64,000 nucleotides of DNA from JABFXX01 sp964419605 (GCA_964419605.1 CAYQQM010000008.1:1-64000); one strand, 5' to 3'. Positions 14,804 through 24,587 are shown, counted from the first letter of the stretch. Made by a program: numbers and translations. The notes: a model not told the origin generated them from the letters alone.

Positions 14804-16153
14804 CTACTTTCCGTCTTTTTCCAGTTCTGCCACCTTGCGATACAACGTGCGTCGGTCCAAGCCCAAGATCCTTGCTGCGTTGGCCTTATGCCCTCCGGTT
14901 TTTTCCAGCACGTATCGAATGTATCGCTGCTCGAGCTCTCCAAGCGACATGTCGGCATCGGGCAGCGCAAATTGTTGGGGCGTTGTGCTGACGCTCGCGA
15001 AGTCCTCGAGGGTGAGGACGTCGTGATCGGAAAGGGCCGCAGCGCGTTCCACAGCGTTGATGAGTTCACGGACATTTCCCGGCCATAGTTGCGCCGTGAG
15101 CCAACGCAGCGCATTCGCCGCGATTCCTAGCGGTGCTTGGCGGGTGCGTTCGGCGATCTCCGCAAGCGTTTGATCGACAATGAGAACGATATCCTCTGGG
15201 CGCTCTCGCAGCGGTGGCACCTCGAGGCGGACCACGTTGAGACGGTGGTATAAATCGGCGCGGAACCGGTTGGACTTCAGCGCGTTCTCGAGAGGAACGT
15301 TGCTTGCTGCGATCACGCGAACGTCGGCGCGAACGTCGGTGGAGCTACCGAGTGGCCGTATAGTGGTACCTTCGAGCGCTGCGAGGAGTTTGGGCTGGAC
15401 GTCGAGTGCGAGTTCTGCGATCTCGTCGAGAAACAACGTGCCCTCATGAGCCTGCAAGAACAATCCTGGGCGATCCTCCTTCGCATCGGTGAATGCGCCC
15501 CGGCGAGCGCCAAACAATTCCGCTTCTGCTAGACCCGGCGGCAGATTGGCACAGTTGACGTGAATCAGCGGCTCAATACGCCTCGGACTATGAAGGTGAA
15601 TAAATCGGGCCAGCGCTCCCTTGCCAACTCCGCTTTCGCCAGAGAGCAAAATCGGTAGGTGGCTTTGTGCCGCTCGCTGCGCAACCTCCAAAACCCGGCT
15701 CATGACGGGGCTCTTGGTAGTGATGCCGTGAGCTTGGCGCGCTTTGGCCACCGAGTCGCGCAGGCGAACGATTTCGCGTCGCATCTGCCGCTCGCGCATG
15801 GCGCGATGGACCGCTAAGGCGAGGACTTCAGCGCGAAACGGCTTGGCGAGAAAGTCCACTGCACCCGCGCGGACCGATTCCACCGCAAGGTCGATCGAGC
15901 CGAAGGCGGTGATGAGCAGTACCATCTGTGCAGGTCGCACTTCGTGAATCGACCTCAGGAGCTCGAGGCCGCGCATCTCCGGCATTTCTACATCGGAAAT
16001 CACGACGTCGAATGCGCGTTCGCGCAGCCGCTCGAGCGCCGTCCGCGCAGAAGTTTCTCCGTAGACAGTGAGCCCTTCCTCGGGAAGCGTGTCTTTCAGC
16101 CAAGAAACGATTCCGGGGTCGTCATCGACAATCAGTACTTCCGGAGGCTTCAT
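14804..16153 (-). CDS. NtrC-family sigma-54 response regulator
   Basis: 449 residues from ATG 16153. Receiver domain: LIVDDDPG, the phosphoacceptor Asp in VVISDVEMPEM (about 55), and KPF near 105. AAA domain: GESGVGKG (Walker A, about 165) and FLDEIAEL. The sigma-54 contact loop reads GAFTDA instead of GAFTGA (Gly to Asp at the fifth residue). A Fis-type HTH ends the protein (KANAARILGLDRRTLYRKVAEL). The start overlaps the stop of the histidine kinase by four bases (ATGA), so they are coupled. It probably activates the divergent RND operon, which has a -24/-12 promoter. Confidence 0.9.
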   Translation of the reverse strand: MKPPEVLIVDDDPGIVSWLKDTLPEEGLTVYGETSARTALERLRERAFDVVISDVEMPEMRGLELLRSIHEVRPAQMVLLITAFGSIDLAVESVRAGAVDFLAKPFRAEVLALAVHRAMRERQMRREIVRLRDSVAKARQAHGITTKSPVMSRVLEVAQRAAQSHLPILLSGESGVGKGALARFIHLHSPRRIEPLIHVNCANLPPGLAEAELFGARRGAFTDAKEDRPGLFLQAHEGTLFLDEIAELALDVQPKLLAALEGTTIRPLGSSTDVRADVRVIAASNVPLENALKSNRFRADLYHRLNVVRLEVPPLRERPEDIVLIVDQTLAEIAERTRQAPLGIAANALRWLTAQLWPGNVRELINAVERAAALSDHDVLTLEDFASVSTTPQQFALPDADMSLGELEQRYIRYVLEKTGGHKANAARILGLDRRTLYRKVAELEKDGK

Positions 16154-17592
16154 GGTGATGAACTCTCCGATTCTGAACGCGTTACTGGGAGTTGAATTCG
16201 GACAATGCACCCGATACCTTGTGACGGATCGACGAACGTCGCCGTACCGCGGTGTTCGGTAACGATGCCGCGGACAACGGCCAGTCCCAATCCGGTTCCG
16301 CCTTGCGCGGACTTCGTGGTTACGAACGGCTCGAACACCGTTTCGCGGATCGCAGGGTCTAGTCCGCTTCCTTGGTCCTCTACTTCTAGTGTGAACCATT
16401 TGTTATCGCGCGATAACCTGATTGTGATGGTCGACTGCCTCGGCGCAGCAGCAAGCGCGTTGCGCAACAGGTTGAGCGCGACCTGTTGGAGTTCATCCCG
16501 GTTCGCATCGACTAGGCAGGGAGCGGTGCCGAGCTGCACGATCTGCACGTTCGCTCGTTTAGCCTCGCGTTCGAGCAATGACACTACGCTTTGTACAGCG
16601 GCAGCCGCATCGATGTTCAACGATCTCTGGGTCGGGCGGCGTGTGAGCGAAAGCAACTGCGAGATTAGTCGGGTCACGCGCTCGGTTTGCTCGATCATGA
16701 CGTCGGCTATCCGCGCGGTCATTCCTGGGTGATCGGCATGTTTGCGCAACTCGCGCGCCCGTCCTTCCAGGATCTGCAGCGGTGACCCTATTTCATGTGC
16801 CATGACCGCAGACAGTCGCCCCAGCGTGATGAGCTTATCAGCTTCCTGTAGACCGCGCTCGAGGCGAGTCCTTGCATCGAGTTCGGCGTCGGCGCGTCGG
16901 CGTTCAACATGGAGCGCTTCAACGAGGCCCGCGAATGCGTGAATGACTTTGCCAACTTCATCGCGGGAATGCGGAATTTCGTCCAACGTAAGGTTTCCCG
17001 ACTGTACCTGAGTCATCGCCTCTATTAGCTTCTCCAGTGGGCGTCCCACGTAGCGCCGTGCGGAAAACCACACAACGAACGCAAGGCCGATCGCGAACAA
17101 CAGAGCAGCGCCCCAAATATTGCGCTTCGTACTAGCGATGTCGCTTTCGAGGTCGTTGAGCGGTCGTTCTAGAATCAGTGCTCCGCTCGGTGTAAGCGCC
17201 ATCGCAACTCGCATTAGCGTTTCGTTGCGCGGGTACTGCACGATCGTCACCGGTTGGCTCGCGACTTGCCGCGCTAGATCGGCGGCGGCGTCGGTTAGGT
17301 GCGCATCCGGCGACATCGTGAGCATGGTGCCTGCGCTCCCGAACACAAAGAGTTGCACGGTAGGCCTCACATCCGTGAGGGCGTTCACGAGCGAAGTCGC
17401 ATCCTCGATTTGACCATCGCGGATGGAGTGTTCCAGCGAGGCCCGGAGGCCCCGGCCGAGCAGCAGCACCTCGCTCTCGGTAACTTCGCGAAGCGTAGCG
17501 GTTTCCGCGTTGACTTGGCGCCAGCCTACAATGCCGAACGCCAAGAGCGCCAAAAGCGCGAGCGCTAGCGTGAGCTTTCCGGCAATCGACAT
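16150..17592 (-). CDS. Sensor histidine kinase, HAMP type
   Basis: 480 residues. Two membrane helices (about 5-24 and 158-177) bracket a periplasmic domain of about 130 residues. A HAMP segment (RYVGRPLEKLIEAMTQVQSG) follows. The H box is SAVMAHEIGSPLQILEG with the phosphorylated His near 270; the usual N-x-L of HEIxNPL is here GSPL. The ATPase domain has LLRNALAA, VEDQGSGLD and GGTGLGLAVV. It sits in an operon with the downstream sigma-54 regulator. Its 5' leader contains the repeated TTTACGAC motifs, so the pair may regulate itself. Confidence 0.9.
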   Translation of the reverse strand: MSIAGKLTLALALLALLAFGIVGWRQVNAETATLREVTESEVLLLGRGLRASLEHSIRDGQIEDATSLVNALTDVRPTVQLFVFGSAGTMLTMSPDAHLTDAAADLARQVASQPVTIVQYPRNETLMRVAMALTPSGALILERPLNDLESDIASTKRNIWGAALLFAIGLAFVVWFSARRYVGRPLEKLIEAMTQVQSGNLTLDEIPHSRDEVGKVIHAFAGLVEALHVERRRADAELDARTRLERGLQEADKLITLGRLSAVMAHEIGSPLQILEGRARELRKHADHPGMTARIADVMIEQTERVTRLISQLLSLTRRPTQRSLNIDAAAAVQSVVSLLEREAKRANVQIVQLGTAPCLVDANRDELQQVALNLLRNALAAAPRQSTITIRLSRDNKWFTLEVEDQGSGLDPAIRETVFEPFVTTKSAQGGTGLGLAVVRGIVTEHRGTATFVDPSQGIGCIVRIQLPVTRSESESSSP

Positions 17593-17600
17593 AGTCCGAA

Positions 17601-17629
17601 TTTACGACATCCAGGTCGCATTTTACGAC
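17601..17629. promoter_or_regulatory. Candidate upstream activator sites, 21 bp apart
   Basis: TTTACGAC occurs at 17601-17608 and 17622-17629 in the same orientation, 21 bp (two helical turns) apart, with a CGAC...GTCG dyad across the first copy. They lie 45-70 bp upstream of the -24 element of the efflux promoter and within 40 bp of the kinase start. That placement suits a dimeric regulator acting on both transcripts. Confidence 0.45.
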
Positions 17630-17667
17630 GTTGCCTGTCCTAAATATCTGATTTTAATACCAGTGTA

Positions 17668-17686
17668 TATGGCCAGGTATTTGCTT
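17668..17686 (+). promoter_or_regulatory. Sigma-54 (-24/-12) promoter of the efflux operon
   Basis: TGGCCAGGTATTTGC has TGGC at 17670-17673 and TTGC at 17681-17684 with exactly 7 bases between, the canonical GG-N10-GC spacing. It faces the efflux operon and lies beside genes for a sigma-54 activator and its kinase. With a start about 12 bp past the GC, the transcript would begin only a few bases before the ATG at 17698. Confidence 0.7.
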
Positions 17687-17697
17687 AAGCGGGTGCC

Positions 17698-18771
17698 ATG
17701 CCCAGACAGTGGTTGGCGATATTGTTGATCTTGACAGGTTGCAGGAGCGAGGCCGCCCAGAGCGACGTCATGATCTTTGAGGTGGCGACGCCGGTGGCGG
17801 CTCAAGGGTTTTTCGAGCGTGCATACGTCGGCGAAGCTCGAGCTACCCAGTACGCGGAGCTTCGGACCCGGGTCAAGGGCATCATCCAAGCGGTGGAGGT
17901 TGACGAAGGGCAGGCGGTCACCGAAGGCCAGCTTCTATTCACCCTCGACGCAAAACTCCTGCAGCGCGAAGTCGCCAAGGCGCAAGCCTCTTCGCAGAGC
18001 GCAGAAGCGGAACTCCATGCTGCGCAGCTTGAACTTCAGAATAGCAAGCGCCTACGCGACAAGAACGTCGTCTCGGATGCTGAAGTCGCGCTAAACGCCG
18101 CAAAAGTCCGAGCGCTGGAAGCCAAGTTGTCCGAATCGCGCACGCACGCATCGCAGATGCAGCTAACTCACTCGTACGCGCAGATCCGCGCGCCTTTTGC
18201 AGGTCGGATTTTTCGAATTCCCAAAAAGGCGGGCAGCCTCGTCGACGAAGACGAGCTGTTGACCACGATCTCCAATACGGACGAGGTATTTGTCTACTTC
18301 CACGTGCCCGAGCACGAGGCGATCGAACTCACCGCGAACTCCGCCGCAAAAGAGGTATACTTTGACACGCAAGTCGGCCGGTTTGCGAATCCAGGTGTTA
18401 TCGATTCGGTCGGCAGTCAGGTCGACAAAGCTACCGGTACGGTGTCGCTGCGAGCGCGGTTTGCAAATCGCGATGGACAGCTGAAACACGGTAGCACGGG
18501 CAAGATCGCGGTGCAGATACCAACGGTCAACGCGCTGCAGGTCCCGCAAAAAGCCACGTTCGAAGTGCAGGAACACCTGTACGTCTACGTTGTCGACAAT
18601 GCGGGAGTCGTGCGTGCGCGATCGATCGAGCCGCTCACGCGTCAAGGCGACGTATTCGTGATCCAGAAAGGGCTCACTCCAACCGACCGCTTCATCGTCG
18701 AAGGAATTCAGAAAGTAAAAGAAGGCGACAAGATTATGGTCCGCCAGCCCACCGTGAAGGCAACGCAATGA
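17698..18771 (+). CDS. RND efflux periplasmic adaptor lipoprotein
   Basis: 357 residues. A short lipoprotein signal (WLAILLILTGCRS) anchors it in the inner membrane. The membrane-fusion-protein layout is complete: first lipoyl half VKGIIQAVEVDEGQAVTEGQLLFTLD, a coiled-coil hairpin of about 80 residues (EVAKAQASSQSAEAELHAAQ), second lipoyl half YAQIRAPFAGRIFRIPKKAG, then beta-barrel and membrane-proximal domains. It links the pump to the outer membrane channel encoded two genes downstream. Its last four bases overlap the pump start (ATGA). No ribosome binding site is evident, matching a nearly leaderless transcript. Confidence 0.92.
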   Translation: MPRQWLAILLILTGCRSEAAQSDVMIFEVATPVAAQGFFERAYVGEARATQYAELRTRVKGIIQAVEVDEGQAVTEGQLLFTLDAKLLQREVAKAQASSQSAEAELHAAQLELQNSKRLRDKNVVSDAEVALNAAKVRALEAKLSESRTHASQMQLTHSYAQIRAPFAGRIFRIPKKAGSLVDEDELLTTISNTDEVFVYFHVPEHEAIELTANSAAKEVYFDTQVGRFANPGVIDSVGSQVDKATGTVSLRARFANRDGQLKHGSTGKIAVQIPTVNALQVPQKATFEVQEHLYVYVVDNAGVVRARSIEPLTRQGDVFVIQKGLTPTDRFIVEGIQKVKEGDKIMVRQPTVKATQ

Positions 18772-21700
18772 ATCTGTTCATTCGCCGCCCCGTTCTATCG
18801 GCGGTCATTTCAATCATCATTTCGCTTCTCGGGTTGCTGGCGTTACGCGCCCTGCCGATGACGCTGTTTCCCGCGATCGCGCCTCCGGAAGTGGTCGTTA
18901 CTGTCGAATATACCGGAGCAAACGCGGAGACCGTAACCAAAGCAGCGATCATGCCGATCGAGCGCGCGATCAATGGCGTGCCCAAGATGAAGTATATGAC
19001 CAGCATTGCTGCTAACGATGGGGTTGGCATCGTCCAGGTTGTGTTCGAGACCGGCACCAATCCCGATGTCGCTGCGATCAATGTTCAGAACCGCGTGAAC
19101 ACAGTTCTCGAAGAGTTGCCGCCAGAAGCTATCAAGAACGGAATCAAGATCGAAAAAGAAGAGAAGGCTATGCTTCTCTTTATCGACATTTTTAGCAGCA
19201 ATCGATCGCACGACGAAAAGTTCTTATATAACTTCGCCGACATTAACATTCTGCCAGAGTTAAAACGGATTAGTGGCGTTGGCTTCATTGATATTCTCGG
19301 AGCCAAAGAATACGCGATGCGGGTGTGGCTTGATCCTGCAAAAATGGTCTCCCATGATATCGCTGCCGATGATGTCGTGGCCGCGCTGCGAGCTAGCAAC
19401 ATCGAGGCGGCTCCGGGAAAATTGGGTGAGAACAGTGAACGCGGCCAATCGCCGTTGCAATATACAGTTCGCTACACAGGAAAATTTAACACCAAAGAAG
19501 CGTACGAAAACATTCCTGTCAAAGCAAAGCCCAACGGGGAGCTACTCAAGATTAAAGATGTCGCCACTGTTGAATTCGACACGATTTATTACGATGTGGA
19601 ATCGAAGTTCAATGGACAGCCGTCTGCGTCAATTCTGTTGAAACAACGTCCCGGCTCAAACGCGAGCGACGTAATCGATGAAGTCAAAGCGAAAATGGCT
19701 GAGATCAAACGCGCGTCGTTTATGTCGGGTATGGACTATCGCTATAGTTTCGACGTTAGTCGATTTCTCGATGCGGCTGTGCACGAAGTTACCAAGACGT
19801 TCTGGGAAGCCTTTGCCTTGGTTGCGCTCGTCGTGTTTGTGTTCCTTCAAAGTTGGCGTGCGACCATCGTTCCGCTCGTAGCCGTTCCGGTCTCGCTCAT
19901 CGGTACGTTTACATTTATTCAATGGATGGGGTTTTCTCTTAACCTGATTACGCTATTTGCGTTGGTGCTCGCGATTGGGATTGTGGTGGACAACGCGATC
20001 GTGATCGTCGAAGCAGTGGTGGAGAAAATGGAGCACGATCCTTTGCTGTCGGCCAAAGCGGCTGCCGGTAAGGCCATGCAGGAGATGACAGGAGCCATTA
20101 TTGCCATCACCTTGGTCATGGCATCTGTGTTTGTTCCGATGGCATTCTTGAGCGGGCCGGCGGGAATTTTCTACCGCGAGTTTTCGCTCACGATCGCCGT
20201 TGGCATCGTGTTGTCGGGTGTGATAGCCCTCACGCTTACGCCATCGATGTGCGGCTCGGTGTTGCGGCCGAACACGCACACTCATCCCCGCTTCGAAAAG
20301 CTGTTTTCAGGCTTTAACCGTATCTATGGACGATTTGAGTCGATCTATGCGGGGATTCTGCAAAGAGTGGCGCCGCGTCGCACGCTTAATCTGGTCGCGC
20401 TCGCAGCTTTTGTCCTTGCCACAGTAGCTGTCGGCTCGGTGTTGCCATCGGGATTTATTCCCAATGAAGACCAAGGTGCGTTTTATGCAACGGTAGTGAC
20501 TCCACCGGGTGCCACGCTTGAACGAAGCAAGGCAGTGATCGACACGGTACAAAAAGCATGGCAAAGCGATCGCGATGTGGAGAGTATTTCAACGCTGGCC
20601 GGAGTGAACATCCTAGCCGACGGAACTGGGCCAACGTTTGGAACTGCATTGGTAAACCTAAAGCCGTGGGATGAGCGTTCGGCATCCGTCGATGAGATCA
20701 TGGAACGGCTTCGCCGCAAGACCGCTGCCATCGCTGACGCAAGTATCGAATTGCTACCCCCACCCGCGGTTCCTGGGTACGGGAATGCCAGCGGCTTTGA
20801 GGCGCGGCTTCTGGACAAGACCGGTACAGGCGACATTCGCAAATTGGATGCGATTGCCAAGCAGTTCGTATCGGATCTGCGCGCTGCGCCTGAATTGGCG
20901 ACAGCATTTTCGATGTTTAATGCAAACTATCCCCAGTACATTCTTTCGGTGGATATTGAAAAGGCTGCTCACAAAGGGGTGACCGTCGATGGGGCGTTGT
21001 CCGCTCTGCAGACCACACTGGGAAGTGAGTACGCCACCAACTTCATTCGGTTTGGCCAAATGTACAAAGTCATGGTGCAGGCAGCACCGCAGTTCCGCAT
21101 GCGGCCCGACGACGCACTTGAGGTTCGCGTTCGCAATCAACACGGCGAAATGATTCCTCTATCTGCCTTTGTTTCGCTAGCGAAAACGCAAGGGGTCGAT
21201 CAGTTGACCCGCTACAACATGTACACGTCTGCAGAGGTCACGGGTGCCGGCAAGCAAGGCATCAGCAGCGGAACAGCATTGGAAGCCGTGAAGCGAACCG
21301 CGGCTTCGACACTGCCTCGTGGATATGCGTTAGAGTGGGCGGGTATTTCGCGCGATCAAGTAAAGTCAGGCAACGAAAGTATTTACATATTCCTGATCTG
21401 CCTGGTGTTTGTGTATCTGGTTCTCGCTGCACAGTATGAGAGTTTTCGATTGCCATTGGCCGTGATCTTGTCGCTGCCGCCGGGGGTATTTGGTGCACTG
21501 GGATTTCTGAAACTCACGGGGCTGGAAAACAACATCTATACCCATCTCGCGCTGATCATGCTGATCGGACTGTTGGGCAAGAACGCGATTCTGGTGGTCG
21601 AATACGCGGAGCTAAAACGAAGGGCAGGGCTCGACGCAGTATCCGCAGTTCTCGAAGCAGCGCGCCAACGCTTGCGTCCGATCATGATGACGTCCCTGGC

Positions 21701-21935
21701 GTTTATTGTCGGATTGTTGCCCTTAGTATTCTCTAGCGGCGCCGGCCAGGTTGCAAACCGAACGATTGGCACCGCAGCGGCTGGCGGCATGATGGTCGGG
21801 ACTTTTCTCGGGGGGCTCCTTGTTCCAGGCCTCTATCTGCTGCTCGTTCAGCGGACGCGCAGTGACGAACCTTCGGCGATGGAAAGCGAGTCTGGAAACG
21901 AACCGGCAACCCAAATAGTGGGGGAGGCGGTATGA
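18768..21935 (+). CDS. RND efflux transporter, HAE1 family
   Basis: 1055 residues, normal for the family. The N-terminus MNLFIRRPVLSAVISIIIS begins TM1; a second hydrophobic block starts about 340 and a third about 870, giving the 12-TM duplicated layout with two large periplasmic loops. TM4 reads IGIVVDNAIVIVEAV, so the usual Asp-Asp proton relay is Asp-Asn here. The TM10 lysine is kept (GLLGKNAILVVEYA). It exports amphiphilic compounds by proton antiport with the adaptor and the channel on either side. It is translationally coupled to both neighbours. Confidence 0.93.
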   Translation: MNLFIRRPVLSAVISIIISLLGLLALRALPMTLFPAIAPPEVVVTVEYTGANAETVTKAAIMPIERAINGVPKMKYMTSIAANDGVGIVQVVFETGTNPDVAAINVQNRVNTVLEELPPEAIKNGIKIEKEEKAMLLFIDIFSSNRSHDEKFLYNFADINILPELKRISGVGFIDILGAKEYAMRVWLDPAKMVSHDIAADDVVAALRASNIEAAPGKLGENSERGQSPLQYTVRYTGKFNTKEAYENIPVKAKPNGELLKIKDVATVEFDTIYYDVESKFNGQPSASILLKQRPGSNASDVIDEVKAKMAEIKRASFMSGMDYRYSFDVSRFLDAAVHEVTKTFWEAFALVALVVFVFLQSWRATIVPLVAVPVSLIGTFTFIQWMGFSLNLITLFALVLAIGIVVDNAIVIVEAVVEKMEHDPLLSAKAAAGKAMQEMTGAIIAITLVMASVFVPMAFLSGPAGIFYREFSLTIAVGIVLSGVIALTLTPSMCGSVLRPNTHTHPRFEKLFSGFNRIYGRFESIYAGILQRVAPRRTLNLVALAAFVLATVAVGSVLPSGFIPNEDQGAFYATVVTPPGATLERSKAVIDTVQKAWQSDRDVESISTLAGVNILADGTGPTFGTALVNLKPWDERSASVDEIMERLRRKTAAIADASIELLPPPAVPGYGNASGFEARLLDKTGTGDIRKLDAIAKQFVSDLRAAPELATAFSMFNANYPQYILSVDIEKAAHKGVTVDGALSALQTTLGSEYATNFIRFGQMYKVMVQAAPQFRMRPDDALEVRVRNQHGEMIPLSAFVSLAKTQGVDQLTRYNMYTSAEVTGAGKQGISSGTALEAVKRTAASTLPRGYALEWAGISRDQVKSGNESIYIFLICLVFVYLVLAAQYESFRLPLAVILSLPPGVFGALGFLKLTGLENNIYTHLALIMLIGLLGKNAILVVEYAELKRRAGLDAVSAVLEAARQRLRPIMMTSLAFIVGLLPLVFSSGAGQVANRTIGTAAAGGMMVGTFLGGLLVPGLYLLLVQRTRSDEPSAMESESGNEPATQIVGEAV

Positions 21936-23383
21936 TCATGCAAAAGGGTTGGATGGCGCTCATCGCGCTTGTTGCGTGTGCACCGAGTGCAACCGTAGTT
22001 GCGCCGAAGCTTGCGATTCCTGGTCAGTACGCTACGGGCGGCTCGGCAGACGGTATTCGGGTTGTGGACATTTCGTGGCGGGAGTACGTGGGCGACAAAC
22101 ATTTAGTCGCACTCATCGATATGGCCATCGCCGGCAATCTCGATCTTGCGATGGCGATTTCGCGTGTAGAGCTGGCGCGGGCGGCATTTGCCGCCACGAG
22201 TGGCCTGCGATTTCCGCATGTAGATGCGTTCGCTGGTGCTGGCGTGGCACGGGCCGGCGAATATACGGCAGAGGGCGCGGGGAATCGCTCTACAGACATT
22301 ACAGCCGGGCGTCGCGTTCCTACGATTTTGCCAAACTTCGAAGTCGCACTGCAGGCGTCGTGGGAGATCGATCTATGGGGTCGGCTCAAGAACCAACGTA
22401 GTGCAAGGTTGGCGGAATTTCTCGCTTCTGTCGAAGGGAGCCGACTGGCGTTTACATCACTGATCTCGGAAGTCGCGATGGCGTACTACGAGCTTGTGGC
22501 AAACGATGAAGCGATCACCGTACTTACCGATGCAGAGCAACGCAGCAGCCAAGCGCTTGAAGTCGTACGTTTGCAAAAGGAGACCGCGCGCACCACTCAA
22601 CTGGCTGTGTCGCAGTTCGAGGCGGAACTGGCGCGAGTTCGCGCCCTGCTCATTGTTGCGAAGCAACGCGTAAGGCTAGCCGAGACTAGTATTGCAACGC
22701 TGTTGGGGCGCTTCCCTGCTCCGGTAGCGCGGAGCACGGCGAGCTTGACTCAACCGTCGCCTATTCGCGTTCGACTCGGCGTTCCGGCCGAACTCGTTGA
22801 GCTGCGGCCGGACATTCGCGAAGCCACAGCCCGGCTTTCGGCAACCAAGTTCGACGCAGAGGCCGCCCGAGCAGCGTTTTTTCCAGGCGTTCGCTTGTCG
22901 GCCGCACTTGGTCTGACCGCGTTTCAACCGAACCTGTTGTTTTCGCCTAAGTCGCTAGCCTTCGCGGCCGGTGGGGGGATCCTTGCGCCGTTGCTCAATC
23001 GTGCAGGGCTGCGGGGCCAGCTCGACGCAGCGAAGGCCCTCCAGCTACAGGCGATCCATCACTATCAAAAGACGGTGATCGCTGCGTTTGTCGAGGTTGT
23101 CGACCATGTTGCTGCGATCGAAGCGGCCGCAGATCTCATCGAAGTGGTAACGCAGGAAAATGCTGCGCTCAATCAGGCAGCCGCAGCTGCGGGCGAGCTA
23201 TTTAAAGCAGGCAAAGCTACTTATCTAGACATCTTGGTTGCGGAACAGCTTGCACTTCGGGCTCGGCTCGAGGCAATTGAGGTCTACAAACAGCGGCGCG
23301 TGCGCGAAATTTCTCTCTACCGCGCATTGGGTGGCGGTTGGCAAGCGGCTCAACAGAGCACGCCCACTGATCGACGTGGATGA
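21932..23383 (+). CDS. Outer membrane efflux channel, NodT/OprM type
   Basis: 483 residues. Lipoprotein-type signal (MALIALVACAPSA). The two repeated outer-membrane-efflux halves are visible: a first coiled region with LWGRLKNQRSARLAEFLAS and EVAMAYYELVANDEAI, and a second starting VELRPDIREATARLSATKFDAEAARAAFFPGVRLSAALG. It forms the trimeric exit duct of the pump. It overlaps the pump gene by four bases and ends the operon. Confidence 0.9.
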   Translation: MIMQKGWMALIALVACAPSATVVAPKLAIPGQYATGGSADGIRVVDISWREYVGDKHLVALIDMAIAGNLDLAMAISRVELARAAFAATSGLRFPHVDAFAGAGVARAGEYTAEGAGNRSTDITAGRRVPTILPNFEVALQASWEIDLWGRLKNQRSARLAEFLASVEGSRLAFTSLISEVAMAYYELVANDEAITVLTDAEQRSSQALEVVRLQKETARTTQLAVSQFEAELARVRALLIVAKQRVRLAETSIATLLGRFPAPVARSTASLTQPSPIRVRLGVPAELVELRPDIREATARLSATKFDAEAARAAFFPGVRLSAALGLTAFQPNLLFSPKSLAFAAGGGILAPLLNRAGLRGQLDAAKALQLQAIHHYQKTVIAAFVEVVDHVAAIEAAADLIEVVTQENAALNQAAAAAGELFKAGKATYLDILVAEQLALRARLEAIEVYKQRRVREISLYRALGGGWQAAQQSTPTDRRG

Positions 23384-23453
23384 TTGGTCGTAACCGCTTC
23401 ATGGCTTCTGCAGCTAAGTTGTCACCGAACACGCCGGAAACGGCTTTCGCCTC

Positions 23454-23885
23454 CTACCACTCGCCTTGATTGGACGCCGATGCCCATGGTTCTCGCGGCG
23501 CCAGGGCGCCACCGCGTTGCAACAATTCTACCGAAATGTCGTCCGGGGAGCGGACAAATGCCATCCTGCCATCTCTCGGCGGCCGGCGAATCGGGTAACC
23601 GAGCTTCTGAAGGTGTTCGCATGTTGCGTAGATGTCGTCGACCTCAAACGCCAAATGCCCAAAGTGGCGTCCAACAGAATAGGTGTCCTTCTGGTCCCAG
23701 TTATAGGTGAGCTCGAGCTGTGGAGTGTCCCCCTGATCCTGGCCAGGCACTCCCAAGAACACCAAGGTGTAGCGCCCAGCCTCGTTGTCTTTCCGACGTA
23801 TCTCGGTCATGCCCAGGCCATCGCAAAAAAATCGCCGCGCTGCGGGCAGATCGAAAACGCGGATCATCGTGTGTAGGTAACGCAT
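23454..23885 (-). CDS. gloA: Lactoylglutathione lyase (glyoxalase I)
   Basis: 143 residues. The two-repeat glyoxalase fold shows the expected metal ligands: His5 in MRYLHTMIRV, Glu in LELTYNW, His in GRHFGHLAFEV and Glu in ISVELLQRG. It converts the methylglyoxal-glutathione hemithioacetal to lactoylglutathione in the cytoplasm. It is convergent with the efflux operon and 60 bp from the pseudouridine synthase on the same strand. Confidence 0.92.
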   Translation of the reverse strand: MRYLHTMIRVFDLPAARRFFCDGLGMTEIRRKDNEAGRYTLVFLGVPGQDQGDTPQLELTYNWDQKDTYSVGRHFGHLAFEVDDIYATCEHLQKLGYPIRRPPRDGRMAFVRSPDDISVELLQRGGALAPREPWASASNQGEW

Positions 23886-23945
23886 GCGACGAGCATACTA
23901 AAAACAGGCGAACGCGTACGGGTGCGAACCTCGCTCGTCGAACGG

Positions 23946-24587
23946 CTATGTGAATGCTTTTCCTGCCGCCTCAATCGCCGCTGCGAGGTCTGGGGCGAGC
24001 GGGGATTCGATTGCCAGTTCGCCGCCGTCGGGGTGCGCGACGCGCAATGCGATGCAGTGCAGAGCGAGCCGGTGCAGATTAAAGCGATCGCGGAAGATGC
24101 GATTGTGCTCGCCTTTGCCGTAGCGCACGTCGCCGATTAGCGGGCACGAAATATGTTTCAAGTGGCGGCGGATCTGATGGAGGCGGCCGGTATGCGGCTG
24201 CGCCCGAACGACCGCATACCGCCCGAGGAGTTGCATCCGCCATACTTCGGTGACTGCGGCGATTCGCGGTCCTCCCGGTCGGCTGGGAATCGGGTGGTCG
24301 ATCACCAGATGTTCGGGTGGGTGGCCGCGCGTCACCGCAACATAGGACTTAACGGTCTGCGGCGACGTCCAGGCATCGGAGAATGCACGTGCAGCGTCTC
24401 GATCCAGGGCAAACAGGATGGCTCCGGATGCCCCTCGGTCCAGGCGGTGCACCGGGTATACGTATGCGCTAACGGCGTCTCGAACGCGCTGTAACAGCGC
24501 GTCATCATTGGAGTCCCAGCCCCGATGGGTTGCCACGCCAGAAGGTTTGTCGACCACTACGCAGCGGTTGTCGCGGTGCAGGATCAC
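23946..24587 (-). CDS. RluA/TruC-type pseudouridine synthase
   Basis: 213 residues, short because there is no S4 domain. The catalytic motif is VHRLDRGASGAILFA (Asp near 48). Further family blocks are KSYVAVTRG, GRLHQIRRHLKHI and CPLIGDVRYG. The short form and the HTGRLHQIRRH block resemble TruC, which modifies tRNA position 65. The substrate cannot be fixed from sequence alone. Confidence 0.85.
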   Translation of the reverse strand: MILHRDNRCVVVDKPSGVATHRGWDSNDDALLQRVRDAVSAYVYPVHRLDRGASGAILFALDRDAARAFSDAWTSPQTVKSYVAVTRGHPPEHLVIDHPIPSRPGGPRIAAVTEVWRMQLLGRYAVVRAQPHTGRLHQIRRHLKHISCPLIGDVRYGKGEHNRIFRDRFNLHRLALHCIALRVAHPDGGELAIESPLAPDLAAAIEAAGKAFT

